Source: Nitrososphaeria archaeon (GTDB lineage Archaea > Thermoproteota > Nitrososphaeria > JACIWG01). From it: a stretch of 64,000 bases of DNA. The number at the start of each line of letters is the position of its first letter. Within the stretch, counting starts at the first letter, position 1. Below the pieces are notes generated by a model. It had not been told where the DNA came from, did no database searches, and saw only the letters and a program-made list of their open reading frames with translations. The stretch lies in contig JARVJP010000011.1 in the NCBI GenBank assembly GCA_029776065.1, positions 124,001-188,000 on the forward strand, given 5' to 3'. Of this stretch, positions 8,643 to 17,083 are shown in pieces. Both the position numbers and the translations under genes were made by a program.

Positions 8643-9860
8643 TTAAACCTTGTAGTAGATCCTCGGCTCTTTTCCTTCTATTGTCTTAAGCCTTTGAAGA
8701 ACCTGTTCTCTAACCTTCTTACTGTCATCTAGTTCACCTATTATTCTCCCATCCACTATTAGGTTCTTGAGAAGGGGTTTATATTTAGGAGAAGGTGGTT
8801 CGCCTTGTTTTAATGTGACGAAGTCTATGAAATCAGTTGTATCACGGTAAACGGCTTTAGCACCTCCTACATCCCCCCTTTTTGCTATGGGAACCATTTT
8901 CCCATTTTCCTCTATAGCCACTATCTTTGCGCTAAAGTCAACTGGAGGCGCTCCACTTACGGATGCTCCTATACCAAATCCGTCGACGAGGTCTATCAGT
9001 TCAGTTATCGTCTTCTCCTCGATGTTACCGCTCGCAAAGATCTTGATGTCTCTCATCCCTCTAACATTTAATTCCCATCTAACCTCCTCAATTATCTTAC
9101 GCCATTCTCCTCTTCTAGACTTAGGTGTATCCAGTCTAACACCTGTTAACCTTTTGCCTAATGCTTCAGCTGCCATTATTGCCTCTGCCTTCTCGTCGAA
9201 GAATGTGTCTATTAAAGCGATTCTTGGAACATCATCTGGCATCGCATTGTCGAATGCAAGCCATGCCTTTTTTTGTTCTTGGAAGACTTGTATTAGTGCA
9301 TGAGGCATAGTTCCCACAGGTTTAACGCCAAGTAAATCTGATGCTAATACGTTTGAGATGCCATCGAATCCAGCGACAAAGATCGCTCGCTCTGATGTAG
9401 GTGCGAGTGCAGGATGAATCCTTCTAGACCCGAAACTTAATAGTATCTTATCCTTTGCTATTAACCTATATCTCGCTGCTTTTGAAGCAATACCTGTATT
9501 CGATGCTAGAAGACCTAAAAGAGGGTTCTCATAGGGACAGAAGTCGTCGTAGTAACATTCGATCTGCATTACAGGCTCATAAATTATGGAACGTGGATTG
9601 ACTAAGAAGATTTCTCCCTCACTCATACTCTTCACATTTAATGGAAGTCCCTCAAGAAGTCTAGCAACCTCTTGAACCCCTAGCAGTACTCCCCAATTTC
9701 CTTCAAAGGGAAGGTTTCTTGCGTAGACCTCCATTATAACCTTCTTATGGATTTTGTGCTTCTTAAGAACTTGTTTGGTGTAGAGGAAATAAACGTCCGT
9801 TGTCTCTGCTTTTTTGATTTCTTTCTCTTTTGAAATCCAAAACATCCTATCCAAAGTCAA
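8643..9860 (-). CDS. pncB: Nicotinate phosphoribosyltransferase
   Basis: The enzyme makes nicotinate mononucleotide from nicotinate and PRPP in NAD salvage. The 405-residue product carries FGSRRIHPALAP (near 165), ASDLLGVKPVGTMPHAL (near 195), a RLDTPKSRRGEW block and GFGIGASVSG near the C-terminal phosphate site, all typical of the NAPRTase family. The TTG at 9860 is preceded by GGTGAG with a 5-base gap, which supports it over the ATG five codons further in. The gene leads a minus-strand group with the ECF S component and coaW, and together they look like a vitamin salvage unit. Confidence 0.92.
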   Translation of the reverse strand: MTLDRMFWISKEKEIKKAETTDVYFLYTKQVLKKHKIHKKVIMEVYARNLPFEGNWGVLLGVQEVARLLEGLPLNVKSMSEGEIFLVNPRSIIYEPVMQIECYYDDFCPYENPLLGLLASNTGIASKAARYRLIAKDKILLSFGSRRIHPALAPTSERAIFVAGFDGISNVLASDLLGVKPVGTMPHALIQVFQEQKKAWLAFDNAMPDDVPRIALIDTFFDEKAEAIMAAEALGKRLTGVRLDTPKSRRGEWRKIIEEVRWELNVRGMRDIKIFASGNIEEKTITELIDLVDGFGIGASVSGAPPVDFSAKIVAIEENGKMVPIAKRGDVGGAKAVYRDTTDFIDFVTLKQGEPPSPKYKPLLKNLIVDGRIIGELDDSKKVREQVLQRLKTIEGKEPRIYYKV

Positions 9861-9941
9861 TATATCTCACCCATGCAACCTATTATTATATAATGTCATA
9901 AACAAGGATAAAAGCTTATAGTTATTACAGGATATGTAAAG

Positions 9942-10361
9942 TTATTTGGGACTCTGGTTATAAGTTGCTTTCTTTGATTTCATTTGTTTAATATTCTCCT
10001 TTCTAACCATCGAATACACTTCAGCCATTATATTACGCGCTTGTCTTGTTTGTTCCAATGCATTGTTTAGTCTACCATTTTCAATTTCATCCTCTGCGTT
10101 CCTTAAGTGTTCTTCAGCAGCATAGATAACGCGCTCTAGATGGTCAAGGGGAATCTCGATCTTTGTGTTATCTGCTGCCTCGATGTCTCCTATTTCGAGT
10201 TTGGTTAGAAACACGGTTGACTCACAGTCCTTGTAAACGGTCCAAACCTCTTTTTCTAATTCAAAGATCGATCTTCCGTTTATAACTTCCTTACTGATAC
10301 CTTTTATCCCATCAAGGCACTGTTTAAGTAATGATTTTATCCTGTGTCTTCGTTCCATCAA
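9942..10361 (-). CDS. Conserved-looking helical protein, unknown function
   Basis: I do not recognise this 139-residue protein. It is charged and mostly helical by composition, with segments such as IPLDHLERVIYAAEEHLRNAEDEIENGRLNNALEQTRQARNIM that look like a helical hairpin or repeat. There are no cysteines in metal-site spacing and no membrane segment. It is divergent from the 10431 gene; only about 69 bases separate the two starts, so they may share a regulatory region. A role cannot be given. Confidence 0.7.
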   Translation of the reverse strand: MMERRHRIKSLLKQCLDGIKGISKEVINGRSIFELEKEVWTVYKDCESTVFLTKLEIGDIEAADNTKIEIPLDHLERVIYAAEEHLRNAEDEIENGRLNNALEQTRQARNIMAEVYSMVRKENIKQMKSKKATYNQSPK

Positions 10362-10420
10362 CCCTCCTCAACGCATTCTGATTAAATTAAAGCTTTTTAG
10401 TGCTCTTTAGGAAAGTTGCA

Positions 10421-10426
10421 GGGAGG
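10421..10426 (+). promoter_or_regulatory. Shine-Dalgarno site deciding the start at 10431
   Basis: GGGAGG lies 4 bases before ATG 10431. The ORF track starts at TTG 10416, upstream of this site, but a ribosome bound here would use the ATG. An AT-rich TATA-like stretch (ATTAAATTAA, 10381-10390) lies upstream. Confidence 0.6.
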
Positions 10427-10430
10427 CCAG

Positions 10431-11072
10431 ATGATAATCCAAGTGGCATCTGTGGATGATATAGGTAGGTTAGCGTGTGCCTTTGAGCATAAACCTCAGC
10501 CGATATTTGCCTTTAGAGATAAAAGTAAATGGAACCTTCTAATTCAGTTTCAATTTAATGAAAAGAAGATGGACCACTTTGTTACAGAATCAGACAGTAT
10601 TGATTCGTTCCTTGGTTATAGAAATGTGTATGGTGATGAGATAGTTGCTTTTTTTAAGGTTGTAAAGGACACGTCCTACATTTATGCACCAATAATATTT
10701 TTGAAAAACATCCCCTTTAAGCTGTATCAGGAACGCAAGTCTTCTTCAAAAAAACTGTCTATAGAAGAACTCTTAGATCTTGGAAGCTTGGTTAGGATTG
10801 CGACATACCGCATCTATGATGAAGAATCACCTTTACCTTTATTTGTGGCCCAACATGGTTCAGGTGCTGTACTATTTACTATGTTATCCTATCTGGAAGA
10901 AGGTCGTGGAAGGATTTACTACATCTTTTTGGATAAATGTCCCACTCAATCGTTTATAAAGTATTCCTCTAGCGATGGGAGCATTAACTATACAAGTAAC
11001 GTGGATGAGACAGGATTTATTTATGTAAAGATTATTAAGTTGAGACATCTCCCGTTTAATGTGGGCGTATGA
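10431..11072 (+). CDS. Hypothetical protein cotranscribed with pyrF
   Basis: I do not recognise this 213-residue soluble protein. I moved the start from the track TTG to ATG 10431 because of the GGGAGG site. No metal motif, P-loop or membrane segment is visible. It contains an alternating hydrophobic pattern (SYIYAPIIFLKNIPFKLY, VRIATYRIYDEES, GRIYYIFLDKC) that suggests an alpha/beta or beta-rich fold. Its stop overlaps the pyrF start in ATGA, so the two are translationally coupled. A pyrimidine-related role is possible only by this coupling. Confidence 0.75.
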   Translation: MIIQVASVDDIGRLACAFEHKPQPIFAFRDKSKWNLLIQFQFNEKKMDHFVTESDSIDSFLGYRNVYGDEIVAFFKVVKDTSYIYAPIIFLKNIPFKLYQERKSSSKKLSIEELLDLGSLVRIATYRIYDEESPLPLFVAQHGSGAVLFTMLSYLEEGRGRIYYIFLDKCPTQSFIKYSSSDGSINYTSNVDETGFIYVKIIKLRHLPFNVGV

Positions 11073-11809
11073 GCTTTATAGGGCGAATAAATGAAACCTC
11101 ACAGAAAAAGGAAAGTAGGGTAGTTGCTGGGCTGGACCTAAAGGTATGTGACTACAAGGAGCTCGTAGGTAAAGTGGTAAACATTCTAGATCTGATTCAA
11201 GATGAAATCTGCGCTATTAAGGTAAATTTTCATCTCCTCCTCCCATTAAGTTTTTTCGAATTGAAAAGCATCACTGACCGTGCCCATAATTATGGCTTAC
11301 AGGTGATAGCTGATATTAAGCTGAATGATATCTCTTCAACTAATCTAGTAGCAACCAATATCCTCTGGAATCTAGGTTTTGACGCTTTAATTGCTAACCC
11401 TTTTGTGGGGTTCGAGGAGGGGCTTGGTCCTTGTATTATTGACGCGCATAGTAAGGGTAAAGGCTTGATTCTCCTCACTTACATGAGCCACAAGGGCGCG
11501 GTTGAAGGCTATGGCCTTGATGTACTGCAATCAGGGAGGGTGCTGAAGATGTATGACCTGTTTGTTCAGAGGGCGTTGGAGTGGAAAGCTGATGGTGTAG
11601 TTGTTGGTGCTACTAACCCTCAAATAATCTCGCACGTTAAGCAGAAGGTAAGGTCTATTCCGATCTTCTCTCCAGGTTTGATAGCACAGGGAGGTGATCC
11701 TAAGGAGGTTGTTAAAGCAGGTGCTGACTACTTAATCATCGCAAGGGGAATTGTGGAATCAGATGATCCGCGTACAGCAGCGAGAAGGTTAAAGAGTATT
11801 ACATGGTAG
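11069..11809 (+). CDS. pyrF: Orotidine 5'-phosphate decarboxylase
   Basis: PyrF decarboxylates OMP to UMP, the last step of de novo UMP synthesis. The product shows VVAGLDLKVCD at strand 1, IKVNFHLLLP, the catalytic D-x-K-x-x-D block in IADIKLNDISST, and the phosphate-binding end SPGLIAQGGDPKEV...LIIARGIVESDDP. At 246 residues it is on the longer archaeal side. It is coupled to the upstream unknown gene by a 4-base overlap. Dihydroorotase (pyrC) is 8 kb away on the other strand. Confidence 0.95.
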   Translation: MSFIGRINETSQKKESRVVAGLDLKVCDYKELVGKVVNILDLIQDEICAIKVNFHLLLPLSFFELKSITDRAHNYGLQVIADIKLNDISSTNLVATNILWNLGFDALIANPFVGFEEGLGPCIIDAHSKGKGLILLTYMSHKGAVEGYGLDVLQSGRVLKMYDLFVQRALEWKADGVVVGATNPQIISHVKQKVRSIPIFSPGLIAQGGDPKEVVKAGADYLIIARGIVESDDPRTAARRLKSITW

Positions 11810-11825
11810 TATTATACTAAAATCT

Positions 11826-11841
11826 CTTTTTGGGGTTTTTT
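11826..11841 (+). terminator. T-run terminator after pyrF
   Basis: CTTTTTGGGGTTTTTT follows the pyrF stop by about 16 bases. Archaeal RNA polymerase stops at such T tracts without needing a hairpin. It sits between pyrF and the promoter of the radical SAM gene, consistent with separate transcripts. Confidence 0.4.
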
Positions 11842-11869
11842 AGAGAAAATCTTTGTCAAATAAGCAAGC

Positions 11870-11879
11870 TTTTAAATAA
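11870..11879 (+). promoter_or_regulatory. TATA box of the tes-like gene
   Basis: TTTTAAATAA is centred about 24 bases before ATG 11899. In archaea transcription starts about 24-26 bases after the TATA centre, so the transcript would begin at or next to that ATG. This supports a leaderless mRNA and argues against the TTG start at 11830 in the track. Confidence 0.55.
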
Positions 11880-11898
11880 GATTAAGTCCATCTTTGTG

Positions 11899-13365
11899 AT
11901 GGTGTCTATGGAACACCTTAAGTACACGAAGAGTTTATGTCCTATTTGCTTTAAGGTCATTAAAGCTGAACTAGTTCTTGAAAGTAATATTGTGTATATT
12001 AGGAAGCAATGTGAAGAGCATGGCTATTTTGAAGATGTATACATGTCTGATTATAGGTGGTATAAACGTGCTCAAGAATATGAACGCGTGGGAAAGGGAA
12101 TAGAAAACCCTAGGACTAAGAGAAGTGTTGGGTGCCCCTTTGATTGCGGCATATGTAATGAACATAAATCTCAAACGCTTTTAGGTATAGTCGATGTGAC
12201 GAACGCATGCAACTTGAGGTGTCCAATTTGTTTTGCAAATGCTGCTGCCGTAGGTTACTTATACCAGCCTTCTTTAGAAGAAATAAAGGCGATGCTAGAT
12301 AACCTTCACAATAACGTGCCTGTTCCGACCTATGCTGTTCAACTTAGTGGAGGTGAACCGACTTTAAGAGACGACCTCCCAGAGATAATAAGGTATGCAG
12401 ATAAGATCGGCATCCCACATATTGAAGTTAATACTAACGGGGTTAGAATAGCTCGCGATATTGAGTATTTAAATGAGTTGAAAAAGGCAGGTGTCAGCAC
12501 GTTCTATTTGTCCTTCGATAGTCTTACGAAGGAAGCTTATGTTAAGATGAAGGGTGCCGACTTACTTGATATAAAGCTTAAAGCTTTGAATAATATTAGA
12601 GAGGTTGGTCTCCATAGTGTTGTACTTGTACCTACACTTGTGAAGGGGATAAACGATAATGAAGTAGGCTCGCTTATCGAATTCGCAGTGAAAAATAGTG
12701 ATATCATAAGATGTGTAAACTTTCAACCAGTCTCGTTCGCTGGAAGAATAGAGTCGTCAAAGCTCAAGGAATTTAGAATAACGACCTCTGATGTTATAAA
12801 TAATGCGGAGAAGCAGACAAACGGTAAGATCAAATTGGAAGATTGGTATCCTATTCCTTTTGTTGCCCCGATATCGGACTTCATCGCTGCACTAAAGAGT
12901 AGACCACAACCCACTTTCACAGTGCATCAGAACTGTGGTGCTTCCACTTTCTTGATAGCTAACGATGAGAGAACAGACTATGAACCAATAACTAAGTATG
13001 TTGATGTGGAGAAGTTTATAAAAGAAATAGCTAAGGCCTCTGAAGTACTTCACGCTGGGAAGAAGACAGAAGGCAAACTAAGGGCAATTGCTGCGTTGAG
13101 ACATACCAAGTTAGGTGTTTCTGCCTCTCTTGCAAAAGGCTTCCTTTTAAGTGGAACTTATGGTTCTTTAGGTAAGTTCATGGCGAAGGTTGTAATGGTA
13201 GGCGACATGCATTTCATGGATCCTTATAACTTTGATTTGGAACGAGTTGAACGATGTGGTATCCACTACGCGATCCCTGATGGTAGAATAATACCATTCT
13301 GCTCTATGAATACTCTTCACAGGCCTAAGATAGAACAGAACTTCTCAGTTCCCCTTAAAAAATAA
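11899..13365 (+). CDS. tes: Radical SAM enzyme, probable tetraether lipid synthase (Tes)
   Basis: Tes joins two phytanyl chains of archaeal diether lipids to make macrocyclic or tetraether (GDGT) membrane lipids. The 488-residue product (ATG 11899) has the multi-cluster layout of that family. An N-terminal rubredoxin-like pair is CPIC (14-17) with CEEHG (38). An auxiliary Cys motif CPFDCGIC (79-86) precedes the radical SAM triad CNLRCPIC (104-111), which is followed by LSGGEPTLRDDLP. A C-terminal Cys region CGIHYAIPDGRIIPFC closes the protein. The assignment rests on layout and motif recall, not on a search; a related radical SAM enzyme is the alternative. GGGP synthase and geranylgeranyl reductase genes lie within 13 kb. 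Confidence 0.72.
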   Translation: MVSMEHLKYTKSLCPICFKVIKAELVLESNIVYIRKQCEEHGYFEDVYMSDYRWYKRAQEYERVGKGIENPRTKRSVGCPFDCGICNEHKSQTLLGIVDVTNACNLRCPICFANAAAVGYLYQPSLEEIKAMLDNLHNNVPVPTYAVQLSGGEPTLRDDLPEIIRYADKIGIPHIEVNTNGVRIARDIEYLNELKKAGVSTFYLSFDSLTKEAYVKMKGADLLDIKLKALNNIREVGLHSVVLVPTLVKGINDNEVGSLIEFAVKNSDIIRCVNFQPVSFAGRIESSKLKEFRITTSDVINNAEKQTNGKIKLEDWYPIPFVAPISDFIAALKSRPQPTFTVHQNCGASTFLIANDERTDYEPITKYVDVEKFIKEIAKASEVLHAGKKTEGKLRAIAALRHTKLGVSASLAKGFLLSGTYGSLGKFMAKVVMVGDMHFMDPYNFDLERVERCGIHYAIPDGRIIPFCSMNTLHRPKIEQNFSVPLKK

Positions 13366-13370
13366 GTCTT

Positions 13371-15998
13371 TTATTTTTTAGTTTTAGCAATAATTATTGC
13401 AGCTATAGCCGTTGCAACTAGAGCTATTAAAAGTGGCAATAAGTACCTGAATGTAATATTGTCTGATACAGATATTGTTAGTGAAGACGGAGCTGCTGTG
13501 AAGCTTTGACCCATATAGTTAAACTTGAGCGGTGTCGTCTCAATTTTATAGCTCATTGGCGATTTAGACATCAACTTTAATTCTAATACTTTCTGTTCTT
13601 CCCCTCCAAGGCTTGGGATTTTGACAGAACTATCACCCTCTACCAAGTCGAGTTGAGATGGTAGATTGATGTTAAATTCGATGTCGGTTAAGGTTAGATT
13701 GGCTTGATTTTTGACAACAACCTCTAACTCGAAGACCTGCCCCTCAACCGCTTCCGCTTTAAGGTCTATTAGTATCTTCGGAGTTGGGTAGACATTTGTA
13801 ACCAGCTTTGAAGAGTTCACAGACCTTCTTTTACCTGCAAAGAAGAATTCACATCTAGAGTAAACCTCCTTGTTATATCCTTCTCCTTTGAACATTAATG
13901 TGAATTCAACTTTGTGCTCGGAACCGTAAGTTAAAAGCGCCTTCTTCGACGTGTAGTTCGGCGACAAAATTTCAAAGCTCGGGTCTATCTTTAGGTCGGT
14001 TTCTATTCTGAAGATATCTTTGTCACCATCATTTTTTAGTATATAGTATCCTGTCGCGTTATAGTTACTAAACGCCTCTCTTTCTTTAAGGTTCAAAGTC
14101 ATGGTTACGCCGATTGGCACGCCGTCTGTTGTGCTTACCATTAGAAATTGCATTCCTCCTATGTTGTAGGATACGGTAGCAGGAGGAAGAATGTAATTCC
14201 TCTTGTAATCAAAGACTTCTAGGATATAGTTGAAAGTTTTTGTTTCACCATTTTTTATGGTGTCAATAAATGCTACCATCTTTTCTTTTCCAGGGAAAGT
14301 GCCATTCACATATATAAGACCATCTGCTATGATATCACTTAATGTAACCCCAAATAAGTCTGCTGTGCCTAAATTTTGTACTTTTATTGTTATATTAAGA
14401 TAGGTTTTTCCTCCCGATTGCACATTATATACTTCTTTTGTTACACTTACTAATGGTATTTTCATCGAATCGTAAGAATTAATCATAAATACGCTGTTTG
14501 ATCTGCTGGTCTTGATTTGTGAGCCATCAGACCATGTAATACTCCACTCCTTAGTCGTATTAGACGATGCTAGATCGTCGATTGGAACAGGGATTGTAGT
14601 CTGCCAACTGTCCCCCGCTGAAAGTACACTTATGGCCTGTCCCGCGAAGTTTAGGTTAAGTGCTGCATATTTTCCTTTATTTGTAACCTTTACTAATATC
14701 TGATTTGGTGTTCCGAAGCTTGTTGTTGCTGATGAAGTTTGTGCTGTTAGGTAGATGGATGGATTATTCCCATTTAATGCGAGAAATAGGTCGTTCGTGT
14801 AGCATGAAAGTTGGGCCTCCTCGCCAGCTATCTTTACAGAATACTTTGCCTCTAAAGGGGGGACATAGACCTCCTCTACTAAGTTCGATGAAACTCTTAA
14901 TCTGTATACAAACGTGCGGCTTTCTCCAGGTGCAAGTGAATCGACCTGTCCCGAGGGGGTTCCAGTTACAAGAGAAAACTTGAAATTCTTAGACCACCAA
15001 TCATCGTTGAAGGAGACGTTTAATGCGGTTAAATTCCCAATGTTTTGTATCTTTATTTGGACTTCGAACTCCTCGTTCACCTGTAAAGCAGCTTGAGAAA
15101 CATCTCTAGTAACGAGCAGTGACGGTATACTCGGTGATATAGTGATATTAGGAAATAAGAGCGTTGAAGACGATGGTGAGGTTATTGTAAGCTCTGAATG
15201 TCGTGTTCTTAGGTCATTTTTTAATGATCCCGCATCAGTTGAAACTATGAACTGCCCATAAGAAACTATCTTTAAAGTACTTGAGGATGATTGATTGGAA
15301 GTACTTACTTTGTTCTTTTGGAAAAAGGTTGGGCCTATTCCTATTGTGTTGCCACTGTAGGCTTGGGTCTTTAAAAAGTCAATTATTATACTTCTAACAA
15401 AAACGTCGTCTCTCTTTTGGCCAATAAGTGTGTATTGAGGTGAAGTTTGTGATTTTAAACTGTTAATTGATATGAGGTTTGCGAAGCCTCCATAGGAAAC
15501 TGGGTAAGAGTTCCATAGGAAATTCTCTAGCACCTCATTAAAGTTTAATGGTGAAATAAAGACGTACATCCCTTCGAGGTTTCCAAACTGAGTAAAAGAT
15601 AGCCCTGTAAAGTTGCCTAATTTTGCTGCAAACGATAATGCTGCATCTAAGGAATCCGCTTTTACGTAGAGGAACGCACCACTGGAAGATAAATAATTCG
15701 AGAGGATGATGTTCAGGCCTGAGCTGGTGAAGTAAAGGTACTCACTTGGCCAAGACTTAAATTGGCCTACATAAAGCTTATAATATGATATTGTTGGTGA
15801 AGACTCTTCCACCTTACCTAAGTCTTTAAATCCTACCTCTGTCCCTGTAAAATTTAAACGCGTAAGCGCTGTTTTACCAACAATATAAACTGTTATGTTC
15901 TCGTTATAGAATCTTGGTGTTTGGGAAACACTCACCGGAATTAAAGTCGCGGTAAGCGTTATCAAGAGTAATGCTATAGGAAGAGTGGTTCTCCACAT
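13371..15998 (-). CDS. Large secreted, membrane-anchored CARDB/DUF11-like repeat protein
   Basis: The 875-residue product has a signal peptide (TTLPIALLLITLTATLIPVSVSQ), a long extracellular part, and one C-terminal membrane helix (YLLPLLIALVATAIAAIIIAKTKK) with a basic tail, so it is displayed outside the cell. From about residue 300 on, beta-rich modules recur with the same theme: a phrase such as VQIKIQNIGNLTALNVSF, VLVKVTNKGKYAALNLNF, ITIKVQNLGTADLFGVTL and LEVVVKNQANLTLTDIEF. This is typical of CARDB/DUF11 Ig-like repeats. The first 280 residues do not show this repeat. Many N-x-S/T sites are present. It may serve in cell-surface structure or adhesion. It is convergent with the tes-like gene, 5 bases apart. 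Confidence 0.85.
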   Translation of the reverse strand: MWRTTLPIALLLITLTATLIPVSVSQTPRFYNENITVYIVGKTALTRLNFTGTEVGFKDLGKVEESSPTISYYKLYVGQFKSWPSEYLYFTSSGLNIILSNYLSSSGAFLYVKADSLDAALSFAAKLGNFTGLSFTQFGNLEGMYVFISPLNFNEVLENFLWNSYPVSYGGFANLISINSLKSQTSPQYTLIGQKRDDVFVRSIIIDFLKTQAYSGNTIGIGPTFFQKNKVSTSNQSSSSTLKIVSYGQFIVSTDAGSLKNDLRTRHSELTITSPSSSTLLFPNITISPSIPSLLVTRDVSQAALQVNEEFEVQIKIQNIGNLTALNVSFNDDWWSKNFKFSLVTGTPSGQVDSLAPGESRTFVYRLRVSSNLVEEVYVPPLEAKYSVKIAGEEAQLSCYTNDLFLALNGNNPSIYLTAQTSSATTSFGTPNQILVKVTNKGKYAALNLNFAGQAISVLSAGDSWQTTIPVPIDDLASSNTTKEWSITWSDGSQIKTSRSNSVFMINSYDSMKIPLVSVTKEVYNVQSGGKTYLNITIKVQNLGTADLFGVTLSDIIADGLIYVNGTFPGKEKMVAFIDTIKNGETKTFNYILEVFDYKRNYILPPATVSYNIGGMQFLMVSTTDGVPIGVTMTLNLKEREAFSNYNATGYYILKNDGDKDIFRIETDLKIDPSFEILSPNYTSKKALLTYGSEHKVEFTLMFKGEGYNKEVYSRCEFFFAGKRRSVNSSKLVTNVYPTPKILIDLKAEAVEGQVFELEVVVKNQANLTLTDIEFNINLPSQLDLVEGDSSVKIPSLGGEEQKVLELKLMSKSPMSYKIETTPLKFNYMGQSFTAAPSSLTISVSDNITFRYLLPLLIALVATAIAAIIIAKTKK

Positions 15999-16054
15999 AC
16001 CTCGACCTAGGTAACATTTGTATATATATTGTTATAAAATAATATGTTCTAATT

Positions 16055-17038
16055 CTATCTCTTTGAACCTTCCTCTGGATCTGCGACTCCTTTATCGGTC
16101 AAGGTAAAGATTGTGTCTGCTTCTGCGTGATACGGACTATCAACTATCCTTGCGATTCGATTCTTCCCGGATTTCCTCAAGTATATCCGATACGTGCTGG
16201 AATGTCCCATTATATGTCCTCCTGAAGGCCTTGTAGGGTCTCCGAAGAAGGTGTCTGGTGCAGCTTGAACTTGGTTAGTTATCACAACTGCCACATGGTA
16301 TATCTCAGCTAGTCTGACTAATGTGTGAAGGTATCGGTTTAGCCTTTGTTGTCTGTCAGCAAGTGTCCCCCTCCCTAGGAATTCAGATCTAAAATGCGTC
16401 ATCGCTGAATCTATTATCACAAGCTTGCAACCCTCTTTTTCTATATAGTTTGAAATCTCTCTCGTTAATAGTTCTTGGTGACTTGTGTTATACGCCTTGC
16501 CAACGAAGATTCGCTTTAACGCCTCATCTGGACTGATCTCCCTATGTTCAGCTATGGCCACTATTCTCTCCGGCCTGAAGGTATTCTCAGTGTCTATGTA
16601 AACTGCGCCAGCTCCTAATCCCTTTTTCTCCTTTGGAAGTTGTACTGTTACGCATAAGGTATGACATATTTGTGTCTTACCACTTCCGAATTCTCCATAG
16701 AACTCGGTGAGTGCCTCTACCTCTATTCCGCCGCCCAATAGGTTATCAAGATTATTTGATCCTGTAGTGATCCTTTCTATAGACATTCGGTGCTTTAGTA
16801 CATCGCTTGCCAACGCAAACTGTCCTCCCATTAAACCAAGCTCCGTGAGTTTCTGTCTAGACCTATTTGATATGTCAACAGCTTTATCGTAGTTTACTCC
16901 TAGAAGCTCGGAGAGTTCTACAGGGCCTAAAGTTAGTAGTTGCCTTATGTCGTATATGCCTGCTGCATAGAGTTTATCTCTTGTGACAGGCCCCACTCCA
17001 TCGATATTTTCTACATCTAATTCGTCTTCCTCTACCAT
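16055..17038 (-). CDS. radA: DNA repair and recombination protein RadA
   Basis: RadA is the archaeal Rad51/RecA recombinase that forms filaments on single-stranded DNA. The 327-residue product has an N-terminal helix-hairpin-helix domain (VENIDGVGPVTRDKLYAAGI), a polymerisation linker, Walker A GEFGSGKT (115-122), Walker B LVIIDS, and L2-side segments DRQQRLNRYLHTL, VITNQVQAAP and RPSGGHIMGHSSTYRIYLRK. Every key residue looks intact. A degenerate paralogue is at 25815-26726. It is 45 bases from the AsnRS gene on the same strand. Confidence 0.97.
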   Translation of the reverse strand: MVEEDELDVENIDGVGPVTRDKLYAAGIYDIRQLLTLGPVELSELLGVNYDKAVDISNRSRQKLTELGLMGGQFALASDVLKHRMSIERITTGSNNLDNLLGGGIEVEALTEFYGEFGSGKTQICHTLCVTVQLPKEKKGLGAGAVYIDTENTFRPERIVAIAEHREISPDEALKRIFVGKAYNTSHQELLTREISNYIEKEGCKLVIIDSAMTHFRSEFLGRGTLADRQQRLNRYLHTLVRLAEIYHVAVVITNQVQAAPDTFFGDPTRPSGGHIMGHSSTYRIYLRKSGKNRIARIVDSPYHAEADTIFTLTDKGVADPEEGSKR

Positions 17039-17083
17039 ATGCTCATCGCAGGTATAGTAGTTGCTTCCTTTTAACTTATTATT

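Noticed and set aside
11830-11898. TTG start of the tes-like ORF
   Set aside because: It lies next to a T-run terminator and upstream of a TATA box placed for ATG 11899.
12723-12920. Minus-strand ORF inside the tes-like gene
   Set aside because: It is antisense to a strongly patterned radical SAM frame, with no motif of its own.
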